Assembly: GCF_002196705.1 (NCBI RefSeq)
Contig: NZ_NADJ01000034.1
Location: 1 to 64,000, forward strand
Direction: 5' to 3'
Length of the DNA stretch: 64,000 nt
Source of the DNA: Desulfosporosinus sp. FKB
GTDB lineage: Bacteria > Bacillota > Desulfitobacteriia > Desulfitobacteriales > Desulfitobacteriaceae
The position numbers and the translations under genes are program-made. Position 1 is the first letter of the stretch. Each line of letters starts with the position of its first letter. Shown one piece after another: positions 37,342-45,540 of the stretch. The notes below the pieces were generated by a model. It ran no database searches and had not been told where the DNA came from. It worked only from the letters and a program-made list of their open reading frames with translations.

Positions 37342-37390
37342 TTGACCGAATCGGTTTAGAGAGGTATACTTGCATCAACCGATTCGGTCG
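37342..37390 (+). promoter_or_regulatory. sigma-A promoter flanked by two TetR-type operators
   Basis: TTGACC (37342-37347) and TATACT (37365-37370) are separated by 17 bases, a near-consensus promoter. Two palindromic sites of the form ACCGAnTCGGT lie at 37345-37355, overlapping the -35 box, and at 37378-37388, around the start region. The two together form a 13-bp inverted repeat. They are ideally placed for autorepression by the TetR protein encoded next. Confidence 0.82.
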
Positions 37391-37411
37391 AAAAACTTTG
37401 GAGGTGAGATT

Positions 37412-38035
37412 TTGGAGAAATTTTTAAGTTTACCTCGAGAGAAACAAAATGTCATCATTGATGCAGCTCTTAGAATGTTTGGCTCAAATGGCTATAAAAA
37501 AGCCTCTGTTAGTGATATTGCTGTTGCAGCTGGAATTTCCAAGGCTATGGTATTTCATTACTTTGGCACCAAAAAAGCGTTATATCTCTATCTGATTAAT
37601 TTGTGCGGCTCCATCATGATGAATGAAATTAATGAAAAGTTCGATAATAGCATTACTGATTTTTTTGACAGAATTAAAATGTCATCACAAATTGAAATTT
37701 CCGTTATGAAAAAGCACGCTGCGATACCCTCTTTTTTAACGAGTATGTACTTTGAAAATGATGAAGAAGTTAAAGATGATATAAAAGCTATTTTAGCTGG
37801 CGGAGACGATTTTAGAAATAAAATAGCTTTTGAAGGTGTGGATACTTCTAAGTTTAAAGACGAGGTTGATCTTAAACTTGTAATGAAAATGCTTTCCTGG
37901 ATAGCTGATGGATATACCAAACAACTATCCAATCAGTCAGAGTTTGATTTTGATGTTATGTTGAATGAATTTAATGAATGCTTAGACATGCTTAAAAACA
38001 ACTTATATAAAGAGGACTACGTGCAAAATCGGTAA
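37412..38035 (+). CDS. TetR-family transcriptional regulator
   Basis: Repressor of 207 residues starting at TTG 37412 after GGAGGTGAG. The N-terminal TetR helix-turn-helix is clear (IIDAALRMFGSNGYKKASVS, DIAVAAGISKAMVFHYFG). The rest is a helical ligand-binding domain. The gene sits directly behind a promoter with two matching operators and is followed 68 bases later by a rifampicin-phosphotransferase-like gene, so it probably controls itself and that gene. The inducer is unknown. Confidence 0.93.
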   Translation: MEKFLSLPREKQNVIIDAALRMFGSNGYKKASVSDIAVAAGISKAMVFHYFGTKKALYLYLINLCGSIMMNEINEKFDNSITDFFDRIKMSSQIEISVMKKHAAIPSFLTSMYFENDEEVKDDIKAILAGGDDFRNKIAFEGVDTSKFKDEVDLKLVMKMLSWIADGYTKQLSNQSEFDFDVMLNEFNECLDMLKNNLYKEDYVQNR

Positions 38036-38103
38036 GTGAAAATTGTCTGTTGGTCAGTTTTTGGATAGTTATTTCTAAAAGTAGTAAATGGGAGGGAATA
38101 GCT

Positions 38104-40740
38104 ATGAATTCATGGTTACTAAGTTTTGAGGAGATCGATAAAACACAGATTACGATAGTTGGAGGCAAAGGGGCAAATCTGGGAGAACTGTCAAGAATTG
38201 AAGGAATTCAGGTTCCTGAGGGTTTTTGTCTTACAACGGAAGCCTATAGAAGAATCGTGGAGAATAATGCGGAGTTTATCAGCCTAGTTGAAGAATTATC
38301 TGTTCTTAAAGCGGAGGATCGGGGAAAGGTGAGCGAAATCAGTGGGAAAATCCGCAATTTAATTGAAGGAATAATAATTCCCCAGGATATAGACGAAGAG
38401 ATTATGGTTTACCTTAAAAGGTTGGGGGAAAAGAATGCTTATGCCGTTCGCTCAAGTGCGACTGCCGAAGATTTACCGCTGGCTTCTTTTGCGGGACAGC
38501 AGGATACCTATTTAAATATCATAGGAAAAGATGCCATTCTTCGCCACGTAAGCAAGTGCTGGGCCTCGCTTTTTACGGACAGAGCGGTTATTTACCGACT
38601 GCAAAACCACTTTGACCATCGCAAGGTCTATCTTTCTGTGGTTATTCAAAAGATGGTTTTTCCACAGGCTTCAGGGGTTATGTTTACGGCAGACCCTGTA
38701 ACCGCCAATCGAAGAATCACTTCCATTGACGCCAGTTTCGGCCTAGGTGAGGCACTAGTGTCAGGGTTAGTGAATGCTGATATTTACAAAATTAAAGAAG
38801 GCGTGATCATTGATAAGAAGATTTCAAGCAAGAAATTAGCCATCTATGGGTTAGAACAAGGGGGAACTGAAAAGAGGGAAATTGATATTGGCCGACAGAA
38901 TACGCCAACACTGACAGAAGGGCAGATATTACAGCTGGAACAAATGGGCAGGAAAATTGAAAAGCATTTTGGCCGTCCTCAGGATATTGAATGGTGTATA
39001 AATGAAGATAAGATCTATATTGTCCAAAGCCGTCCGATTACAACGTTGTATCCTGTGCCGGAAGTGAATAATGATAAGAACCATGTCTTCTTTTCTTTTG
39101 GTCACCGACAGATGATGACAGAGGCCATGTCTCCCCTAAGCATAACGTTTTTTCAGGTATTATTTAAACTGATGACTGACTCACCAATGTATGAAGCCGG
39201 CGGAAGAATATATGTCGATGTCTCTAACGAAATGAGATCACCGTTTATGAGAAAGTCTTTTGTTAAAGGGCTCTCAGCCATCGATGTGCTTATGCAGAAA
39301 GCCTTTTACAATGTGATCAAACGAGAAGATTTTATGAAACATCTCGCTAAAAGTAAGAAGCCAATGGTGGGAGGCAAAGTGATTGCCCGCTGGCTTTTTA
39401 AGACAATAGAATGCTATAGAAAAAATGATCCTGCTATAGTGGAAGGTTTTATGGCCCGTAATAGAGCAGCCTTAATGGACTTGGAGCAGCAGGCTCAGAC
39501 GATTTCCGGAAAGGAACTTTTTGATTTCATTGATAAGAGCATGGTTCAATTAAAGGATATAATCTTTGACACTTATGGAGTTGTTTTTGCCGGAGCCTAT
39601 GCAACGAACTGGCTAAATAAGCATATGGAGAAATGGTTAGGAGAAAAGAATGCCGCGGATACTCTTGCCCAATCTGTAGCCAATAATGTTACCTCAGAAA
39701 TGGGCCTTGAACTTTTGGATGTCTCCGATGTCGTTAGAAAGTACCCGGACGTCATGAGCTATTTGGAAAACCCGAGTGATGAAAGCCTATTTGAGGATCT
39801 AGCAAATTTAGAGGGAGGGTCTGAGGTTAGTGAGGCCATAAGAGCGTATCTGAAAAAATATGGTATGCGCTGCTCTGCGGAAATAGATATTAGCAGAATT
39901 CGCTGGAATGAGAAGCCTACTATATTGGCTCCTCTGATCCTTGGCAATATTAAAGTTTATCCGCCGAATGAGCATATTGCCAAATTCGAGCAAGGCTTGA
40001 AGGAAGCTAAGCAGAAAGAGCAGGATATTATTGACAGGCTTCAGCAGCTGCCAGGTGGCAGCTGGAAAGTTAAAAGGACCAAGAAAGCAATCAGCGTTCT
40101 TCGCAATTATGCCGGATATCGTGAGTTCAATAAATATGTCCTAGTTTGGTATGAATGGATTGTGAAGCAAGTTCTTATGAAAGAGGCGGAAGCTTTAGTT
40201 CGGCGGGGGCGCTTAGAAGAAACTGAGGATATCTATTATCTTAGATATGAGGAATTGAAACAAGTCATAGAAACGAACGAAATAGATTATCAAATGATCA
40301 AGAACAGAAAAGAAGACTATAAGATCTATAAGAAGCTTACCCCTCCACGTGTTATTACTTCTGATGGAGAAGTTATTTCCGGTGAATATGATACAAGTAA
40401 TATCCCAGAAGGTGCTTTGGCTGGGGTGCCTGTTTCGGCGGGAATTATTGAGGGAAGGGCAAGAGTAATACTCAGAATAGAGGATGCCCAAATCGAGGAA
40501 GGAGATATTCTAGTTACTATTTTCACCGATCCCAGCTGGACGCCGGTATTTGTTTCAATCAAAGGATTGGTTACGGAGGTTGGAGGGATGATGACTCATG
40601 GAGCAGTCGTTGCCAGGGAGTATGGCCTTCCGGCAGTGGTAAGTGTTGAAAATGCAACTACGCTGATAAAGGACGGACAGAAGATTCGGGTAAACGGTAG
40701 TGAAGGATATGTGGAAATACTCTCGGAGAAGGAGTGCTAG
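38104..40740 (+). CDS. rph: rifampicin phosphotransferase-like PEP-synthase-family enzyme
   Basis: A 878-residue protein matching the RPH architecture: an N-terminal ATP-grasp domain (GGKGANLGELSRI, later YAVRSSATAEDLPLASFAGQ, VMFTADPVT), a middle domain beginning FFSFGHRQMMTEAMSPLSI, a hallmark of RPH-type proteins, and a C-terminal swivelling phosphohistidine domain with His832 in GGMMTHGAVVAREYGLPAVV. RPH uses ATP and water to phosphorylate rifamycins through the phosphohistidine. Start ATG 38104 follows GGGAGGGA. Closely related proteins of unknown substrate exist, so rifamycin is likely but not proven. The TetR gene and promoter upstream suggest inducible expression. Confidence 0.85.
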   Translation: MNSWLLSFEEIDKTQITIVGGKGANLGELSRIEGIQVPEGFCLTTEAYRRIVENNAEFISLVEELSVLKAEDRGKVSEISGKIRNLIEGIIIPQDIDEEIMVYLKRLGEKNAYAVRSSATAEDLPLASFAGQQDTYLNIIGKDAILRHVSKCWASLFTDRAVIYRLQNHFDHRKVYLSVVIQKMVFPQASGVMFTADPVTANRRITSIDASFGLGEALVSGLVNADIYKIKEGVIIDKKISSKKLAIYGLEQGGTEKREIDIGRQNTPTLTEGQILQLEQMGRKIEKHFGRPQDIEWCINEDKIYIVQSRPITTLYPVPEVNNDKNHVFFSFGHRQMMTEAMSPLSITFFQVLFKLMTDSPMYEAGGRIYVDVSNEMRSPFMRKSFVKGLSAIDVLMQKAFYNVIKREDFMKHLAKSKKPMVGGKVIARWLFKTIECYRKNDPAIVEGFMARNRAALMDLEQQAQTISGKELFDFIDKSMVQLKDIIFDTYGVVFAGAYATNWLNKHMEKWLGEKNAADTLAQSVANNVTSEMGLELLDVSDVVRKYPDVMSYLENPSDESLFEDLANLEGGSEVSEAIRAYLKKYGMRCSAEIDISRIRWNEKPTILAPLILGNIKVYPPNEHIAKFEQGLKEAKQKEQDIIDRLQQLPGGSWKVKRTKKAISVLRNYAGYREFNKYVLVWYEWIVKQVLMKEAEALVRRGRLEETEDIYYLRYEELKQVIETNEIDYQMIKNRKEDYKIYKKLTPPRVITSDGEVISGEYDTSNIPEGALAGVPVSAGIIEGRARVILRIEDAQIEEGDILVTIFTDPSWTPVFVSIKGLVTEVGGMMTHGAVVAREYGLPAVVSVENATTLIKDGQKIRVNGSEGYVEILSEKEC

Positions 40741-40803
40741 AGTAGTATTTCTTGTAATTTTAGAAAGCTATAGCAGAGGAAAATAATTTCTTTGCAAATG
40801 ACC

Positions 40804-40851
40804 AAAGGCGTTCTCGCTTCAGTTTAGTGGAGTGAGAACGCCTTTATTTAA
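40804..40851. terminator. terminator between rph and the MoaE-like gene
   Basis: AAAGGCGTTCTC pairs perfectly with GAGAACGCCTTT, followed by ATTTA. The same 12-base arms recur at 42106-42148. Confidence 0.85.
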
Positions 40852-40920
40852 TGTCAGAGCTCATTGAGTCATTGCGCCATTTGTATACTATAAGGAAAAA
40901 TGACTTGCAATTAAAGCGAA

Positions 40921-41331
40921 TTAATCTTTTTGTTCGATTTCAGTAACACATTCGCATTTAATCTTTTCAACGAGGGATTGCAGGGCGTCAACGACATGTG
41001 GTCTGATGTCACCGCCAATCAGCACATACATTATGTCGTCGCCAAGTTCTAGCAGCCCTTCGTTAAGCCAAACCCTGACATGGAAGATGCCGTCCATTTT
41101 ATAGGTTTCGGCAATCGCTGCATCAACCTTTGCTGCATCATAACTAAAGATCATTCCCGTCACCATTGAACCATCGTCAATTCCATGGCGTACCTTGGCT
41201 TTGGGAGTTTGGCGCACAACGCCATTATGAACTAAAAACATTCCTTCCTGTGAAGACGCTCGATCAGCTTTTGCCTCTTTTAGCCATTCATCAATTGATG
41301 GCGAGAGCTTTTTAATTTTTCCTTTAATCAT
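40921..41331 (-). CDS. MoaE-like protein (molybdopterin synthase large-subunit family)
   Basis: A 136-residue cytoplasmic protein. GMFLVHNGVVRQTPKAKVRH and VDAAIAETYKMDGIFHVRVW with EGLLELGDDIMYVLIGGDIR follow the MoaE fold, whose normal role is sulfur transfer to precursor Z with MoaD. The usual HR motif and C-terminal WKKE-type lysine segment are not preserved (GGDIRP, then KCECVTEIE). It may be a divergent MoaE or a related protein with another function. No other moa gene is adjacent. The leftward gene has no operon partner in view. Confidence 0.65.
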   Translation of the reverse strand: MIKGKIKKLSPSIDEWLKEAKADRASSQEGMFLVHNGVVRQTPKAKVRHGIDDGSMVTGMIFSYDAAKVDAAIAETYKMDGIFHVRVWLNEGLLELGDDIMYVLIGGDIRPHVVDALQSLVEKIKCECVTEIEQKD

Positions 41332-41494
41332 AATTTAAAAACCCCTAATTTTTTCAGAAGATTAAATACCAATACATGCTATCAAAAATAGAGCAAAGTT
41401 TCAATCTATAGGATTCAAAACTTTCAGATCTAATGTCAAAGTCATACCTTTTTGCGTAATGTAATTTTAGTAAAATGATTAGGGAGGCATAATT

Positions 41495-42055
41495 ATGATT
41501 AAACCTACAATGCTTGCCCCCGATTTTTCAGCCGATGCCTATTTCCTAGGTAATAGAACTACAGTTACATTAAGCAGTTATAGAAAAGATTGGGTTGTTT
41601 TGTTCTTTTATTCCAGCGATTTTACCTTTGTTTGACCGACAGAGTTGGGAGCCGTGGCTGCCCATCACCACTTCTTTGAGCAATTAGGAGTTAAGGTGCT
41701 CGCAATTAGTACTGATAGTGTATTTTCTCATAAAGTTTTTGCTGAAGTTTCTCCGTCTGCCAGAACTATACAGTATCCATTACTCTCTGATAGAACCCAC
41801 CGCATCTCTCTTGAGTATGGAGTTCTGAGAGAAGAATTAGGATTTACATTTAGAGCAACATTCATTATAGCTCCTGGTGGGGAAGTGAAATATTCCTGTC
41901 TGTATCCCCCGGAAGTTGGGCGCAATGTATTAGAAATAATCCGAGTAATTCAGGGACTACAGTACGAGGAAGCGACTGGGTTAGGTGTTCAGGCCGGCTG
42001 GCGTCCAGGACAACAAGGGCTGAGGAAAGATTTTAACTTGGTAGGTAAAATATAG
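41495..42055 (+). CDS. prxU: selenocysteine-containing peroxiredoxin (in-frame TGA at codon 47)
   Basis: A 186-residue peroxiredoxin of the AhpC/Prx1 group, if the in-frame TGA at 41633-41635 is read as selenocysteine. The ATG at 41495 follows AGGGAGG. The TGA falls exactly at the peroxidatic position: SDFTFV-U-PTEL, where other family members have DFTFVCPTEL. Downstream landmarks continue in frame (LAISTDSVFSHKVFAE, TFRATFIIAPGGEV, GWRPG). The only cysteine is Cys135, and the usual C-terminal resolving Cys (VCPAGW) is replaced by VQAGW, so the enzyme probably depends on an external thiol. A SECIS-like hairpin follows the TGA. It would reduce peroxides. Selenoprotein peroxiredoxin PrxU is known from Eubacterium acidaminophilum. 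Confidence 0.88.
41647..41663 (+). promoter_or_regulatory. SECIS-like hairpin downstream of the TGA
   Basis: GGGAGCC and GGCTGCCC can form a stem with one bulged G and a very short apical loop, beginning 11 bases after the TGA. Bacterial SECIS elements lie within the coding region just 3' of the UGA, so the position is right; loop details should be modelled. Confidence 0.55.
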
Positions 42056-42105
42056 CACTTATCCTCATGCTCCCATTTTAAAGAGAATTTTTCCAATTTC
42101 CGTTA

Positions 42106-42148
42106 AAAGGCGTTCTCATTTCACTACGAGTGAAGCGAGAACGCCTTT
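42106..42148. terminator. terminator after the peroxiredoxin gene
   Basis: AAAGGCGTTCTC and GAGAACGCCTTT form a perfect 12-bp stem, identical in its arms to the hairpin at 40804-40845. It lies between convergent genes. Confidence 0.85.
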
Positions 42149-42233
42149 GGCTATTAATCCGCTTTGTTTTTTTAGAGTTAAGTTTTTAAGCACTCCCATT
42201 GATGCCCGTTTCTAATTTGACTTTAATGATTTC

Positions 42234-42431
42234 TTAGGCTTGAAGGTCAATCTTAGCTCCTAAATTTGGTTGAACGGACAACTCCATGGATTTGGTTGCC
42301 TCACTTAACATAGAAACAAGGGAATTGCCATTAGAAGCTGCAACGCCCATAGCCATTTTCAGGACTGATATTCCTGCCTGTTGCTGCACATTGCTTTGAC
42401 TCAGCATTGATGATATTGCTGCAATATCCAA
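42234..42431 (-). CDS. YjfB-family putative motility protein
   Basis: A 65-residue protein resembling YjfB (MDIAAISSMLSQSNVQQQAG, VLKMAMGVAASNG). In Bacillus subtilis yjfB belongs to the sigma-D (motility) regulon; its function is unknown. The start is TTG after GGAGGAG. A sigma-D-like promoter lies just upstream on the same strand, in agreement with the family. Confidence 0.8.
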   Translation of the reverse strand: MDIAAISSMLSQSNVQQQAGISVLKMAMGVAASNGNSLVSMLSEATKSMELSVQPNLGAKIDLQA

Positions 42432-42453
42432 TGTATCTCCTCCTTTGTTTTAG

Positions 42454-42481
42454 ATATCGACAGAAATTAAATATAACTTTA
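42454..42481 (-). promoter_or_regulatory. sigma-D (sigma-28) type promoter of the YjfB-like gene
   Basis: On the minus strand TAAA, a 16-base gap and GTCGATAT match the motility-sigma consensus TAAA-N15-GCCGATAT with one change in the -10 element. It lies about 20 bases upstream of the TTG start. Confidence 0.65.
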
Positions 42482-42628
42482 GAAGTGCAGCAACAATTCA
42501 CATGCAATCAGAACTTATTTGTGGATATTTTTCTATGAATGAGAGAATGGCTAAATGACGTAGAATTCACAAATCCCTATGGATGCAGAAAGCTCTCTTT
42601 GGGCACAGACTTAACCAATAAGTAGAGA

Positions 42629-43603
42629 TTAGTCAATTGATAATCTGTTTGGCTTTATATCGTATTTCTGCATACGACGTAAAAGTGTAGCGTGGCTGAT
42701 TCCTAAGAATTTAGCCGCTGAACGAATACTTGAACTTGTCTCTAAAGCTTCTCTAATAATTTTTTTTTCACTAGCTTCCAATTTGGACTGGAGGTTACCA
42801 CTCTCGCTCTTATATATAGGCGAGCTTTCAGGCGAGCTTAAACCCTGCTGCAAGCGATTTAGAACTTCATCTTTTGAAATGAGCTCTAATTCTGAAGCTA
42901 CACAAAGCCCTTCAACTAAGTTACGCAGTTCGCGTACATTGCCAGGATAATTGTGGTACAAAAGTAAACCGAGTGCTTCATTACAGAACCGCCTGCTAAT
43001 CCTGAATTCTTCAGTAATTTCATGAAGATAGTGGTTCAATAGCGGTAGAATGTCTTCTTTTCTCTCGCGTAATGGGGGAACATATAAATATACAACATTT
43101 AGGCGATAGTAAAGATCCTCACGAAACAATCGTTGATCAACCATTGATCTTAGATTTTTATTTGTGCTTGCGATCACTCGAACATCAATTGTACGAGACC
43201 AACTCCCGCCGACACGACGAATTTCCCGATCATGCAAAACTCTCAGCAATTTGACTTGCATCGCCAGAGATAGCTCACCAATCTCATCAAGGAGAAGAGT
43301 ACCTTTATCGGCTAACTCAAATAGACCGGGATTTCCATCGGTTTTCGCTCCGGTGAAAGCACCTTTCTCATAGCCAAAAAGCTCTGATTCCAAGAGAGTT
43401 TCGGGAATCGCCCCACAGTTAATTTTTATAAATGGAAATGAGGCACGTTCGCTATTGCGGTGAATCCAATTGGCAACAACTTCTTTGCCTACTCCGGTTT
43501 CCCCCTCTAACAGGACTGTGGAAGGAAACAGAGCAATTCTCTTTGCACGAGCAAGAAGGGCAACGAAATTTGGACTCTGAGCAATCAATTCCTGGTTCAA
43601 CAT
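42629..43603 (-). CDS. sigma-54-dependent transcriptional activator without sensor domain
   Basis: Enhancer-binding AAA+ protein of 324 residues. Walker A GETGVGKE lies at residues 34-41, the sigma-54-contacting GAFTGA loop at 81-86, Walker B LLLDEIGELS follows, then the arginine-finger region LRERKEDILPLLNHYL. A Fis-type helix-turn-helix ends the protein (SIRSAAKFLGISHATLLRRM). It lacks an N-terminal receiver, PAS or GAF domain, so regulation may occur by its own level or by a partner. The divergent catabolic cluster has a matching -24/-12 promoter and is the probable target. Confidence 0.92.
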   Translation of the reverse strand: MLNQELIAQSPNFVALLARAKRIALFPSTVLLEGETGVGKEVVANWIHRNSERASFPFIKINCGAIPETLLESELFGYEKGAFTGAKTDGNPGLFELADKGTLLLDEIGELSLAMQVKLLRVLHDREIRRVGGSWSRTIDVRVIASTNKNLRSMVDQRLFREDLYYRLNVVYLYVPPLRERKEDILPLLNHYLHEITEEFRISRRFCNEALGLLLYHNYPGNVRELRNLVEGLCVASELELISKDEVLNRLQQGLSSPESSPIYKSESGNLQSKLEASEKKIIREALETSSSIRSAAKFLGISHATLLRRMQKYDIKPNRLSID

Positions 43604-43644
43604 TAAGCATCACCCGGTTCTATTTTAAACCGTAATTATAGAAT

Positions 43645-43657
43645 TGTCTACGAGACA
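43645..43657. promoter_or_regulatory. candidate enhancer site for the sigma-54 activator
   Basis: TGTCT-ACG-AGACA is a 13-base dyad about 90 bases upstream of the expected transcription start, a usual distance for an activator-binding site. Confidence 0.5.
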
Positions 43658-43712
43658 CATACATCTGTTGTATAATTCCACTGTTTTGTTCACCTGGTAT
43701 GTACTATTACTG

Positions 43713-43728
43713 TGGCATCAATTTTGCA
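43713..43728 (+). promoter_or_regulatory. sigma-54 (-24/-12) promoter
   Basis: TGGCAT-CAATT-TTGCA matches the TGGCAC-N5-TTGCA consensus with one change, and the key GG and GC doublets are ten bases apart as required. It faces the glutamine-synthetase-like gene and lies next to the divergent activator gene. Confidence 0.85.
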
Positions 43729-43770
43729 TATTACTATAACACATATCCAAAAATTTCTTTGCCATGAATT

Positions 43771-43950
43771 TATCCAATTTTTTAGATCCTCACTTCTGTA
43801 AGTGGGGGAGGGTCCTTCGTAATCTTCAGGTGGGGTAGAGTCCTCCTTCGCCGCTAAGTATTCCTATTGGGAAGGCGGCTCGGCAATAATGCCCACTGGA
43901 CATTATTGTATCTGGAGTCCCGATGTTCAGCTTTAGCTGAACGGGTTCAC
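43771..43950 (+). repeat. dispersed hairpin repeat, copy 1 (IS200/IS605 right-end-like)
   Basis: About 180 bases starting TATCCAAT, with a first hairpin (CACTTctgtAAGTG), a shared block GTGGGGTAGAGTCC, a CC.CTGGACA block, and a terminal hairpin GTTCAGC-TTTA-GCTGAAC followed by GGGTTCAC. Copy 2 at 53884-54068 has the same order of blocks. It lies in the leader between the sigma-54 promoter and the catabolic genes. Confidence 0.6.
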
Positions 43951-44032
43951 TTAAAGTTGTTTAAATGCTAGACTAAATTCCTAAATGTTCTATATAGAAT
44001 TACCTTAAATTCTTGTGAAAGACGGTGAAATC

Positions 44033-45385
44033 TTGACTACTTCTGATTTAAGCAACCATATCACCCAACTTATGCGGGAAAAGCAAATTCATACAGTACG
44101 AGTTACTTTACATGATCCTGCCAATATACAACGTGCCCGTTATGTTCCTATAAGGTATTTTATGGAACATGTTATGAACGGCTCTTTATCTTATCCTTCT
44201 GCGCTATTTTCCATGGACACCTCAGCCAAACTCCTGCCGGAAGCAGGAGAAGGCTTCAATGGTGGATATCCTAGTTGGTTACTGAAACCTGATTTAGCTA
44301 CGTTTGGAATTATTCCCTCTTCACCTGGCATGGCACACGTTATTTCCGATATTTTTTTGCCGGACGGACAACCCGTCCCTACTTCGCCCCGACATGTTTT
44401 GCGGAGGGTTTTAGACGATTTTGCACAAGAAGGGTATCGGATATACGGGGCTTTTGAATACGAATTTTATGTTTTTCTATCCGATGAAGGACGAACAAAT
44501 TTACCCTTAGAGCCGGCTTGGAGAGGATTACAGTGTTTTTCGGAGATAACTCAAGCCAAAGTGGAAGATATTATTACGTCTGTGATGTTTGCATTGACGG
44601 AAATGGGGGCAGGACCCGAAGTTGCTAATACAGAATACGGATCAGGTCAATTCGAAGTAACCAATTCGCCGTTTTGGGGATTAGAGATTGCTGATATGGC
44701 TTTTTATTATAGGACGGTTATTAAAGAACTCTTGCAACGAAAGGGTTATACGGCAACATTTATGAGTAAACCTGTTACCTCTTCAAGTGGAAGTGGAGCA
44801 CATACCCACCTTTCTTTGTTTAATAAAGATGGCCAAAATCTGTTTTCTGATCCTACTATGCCGGATGGTTTATCACAATTTTGTCGATGGTTCATTGGCG
44901 GATTGATAAAACATGCGCGAGCGTTATGTGCTTTGTGCAATCCGACTATTAATAGTTACAAACGCCTTCAGCCGTATACCTTTGCTCCTACTACCGTTAC
45001 ATGGGGCTATGAGCATCGCGGTGCAATGATCCGAATACCCAATCATCGAGGAGAAAACACTCGTTTAGAAAACCGCCTGCCGGGAGCGGACACTAATCCA
45101 TACATTGCTTTAGCGGCAATGCTGGCAGCTGGGATGGATGGTATTAGACTGAAGCTTGACCCGCCGCCAGCGTTAGATAAACAGGATGCTTATGGGCAAG
45201 ATTTTATTCAGTTACCCCGTTCACAAGCTGAAGCAATAAACGCGTTAAAGGAAGATGATTTTTTTCGTAAAGCACTGGGAGAAGAGTACTACAGTCATTA
45301 TATTCTCATGCGAACTTCTGAATGGAAACGATATGAAACGACAGTGACCGACTGGGAGTATAGAGAATATCTGGATCTTTATTAA
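44033..45385 (+). CDS. glutamine synthetase-like ligase (gamma-glutamylamide/PuuA type)
   Basis: A 450-residue enzyme of the glutamine synthetase superfamily, expected to join glutamate to an amine using ATP. Family motifs include FGAFEYEFYVF with metal-binding Glu, GPEVANTEYGSGQFEVTNSP, GSGAHTHLSLF (the ATP/glutamate site with its His), and RGENTRLENRLPGADTNPYI. It is shorter and more divergent than GlnA. The start is TTG 44033 after a GGTG site; GTG 44015 is possible. Its place before acetamidase/formamidase and amino-acid permease genes, under sigma-54 control, favours amine or amide catabolism over ammonia assimilation. Confidence 0.88.
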   Translation: MTTSDLSNHITQLMREKQIHTVRVTLHDPANIQRARYVPIRYFMEHVMNGSLSYPSALFSMDTSAKLLPEAGEGFNGGYPSWLLKPDLATFGIIPSSPGMAHVISDIFLPDGQPVPTSPRHVLRRVLDDFAQEGYRIYGAFEYEFYVFLSDEGRTNLPLEPAWRGLQCFSEITQAKVEDIITSVMFALTEMGAGPEVANTEYGSGQFEVTNSPFWGLEIADMAFYYRTVIKELLQRKGYTATFMSKPVTSSSGSGAHTHLSLFNKDGQNLFSDPTMPDGLSQFCRWFIGGLIKHARALCALCNPTINSYKRLQPYTFAPTTVTWGYEHRGAMIRIPNHRGENTRLENRLPGADTNPYIALAAMLAAGMDGIRLKLDPPPALDKQDAYGQDFIQLPRSQAEAINALKEDDFFRKALGEEYYSHYILMRTSEWKRYETTVTDWEYREYLDLY

Positions 45386-45540
45386 TATTAAATAGTTACT
45401 GATAATTTTTGGCATTTGGTTTCCCTGGAGTTAGGCGCCAGCTCTAAGCGGAGAATCAGACAGCCAATTTGGTTATTTGTTCTTTACCACGATTTAGACT
45501 AAAAAACCACTTAATATAGAGTTTAGTGGAGGAGATTATT

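Noticed and set aside
41495-41635. Peroxiredoxin read as a pseudogene with a nonsense mutation
   Set aside because: The stop is TGA, lies exactly at the catalytic cysteine position, and is followed by a SECIS-like hairpin and an intact frame; selenocysteine explains all of this better.
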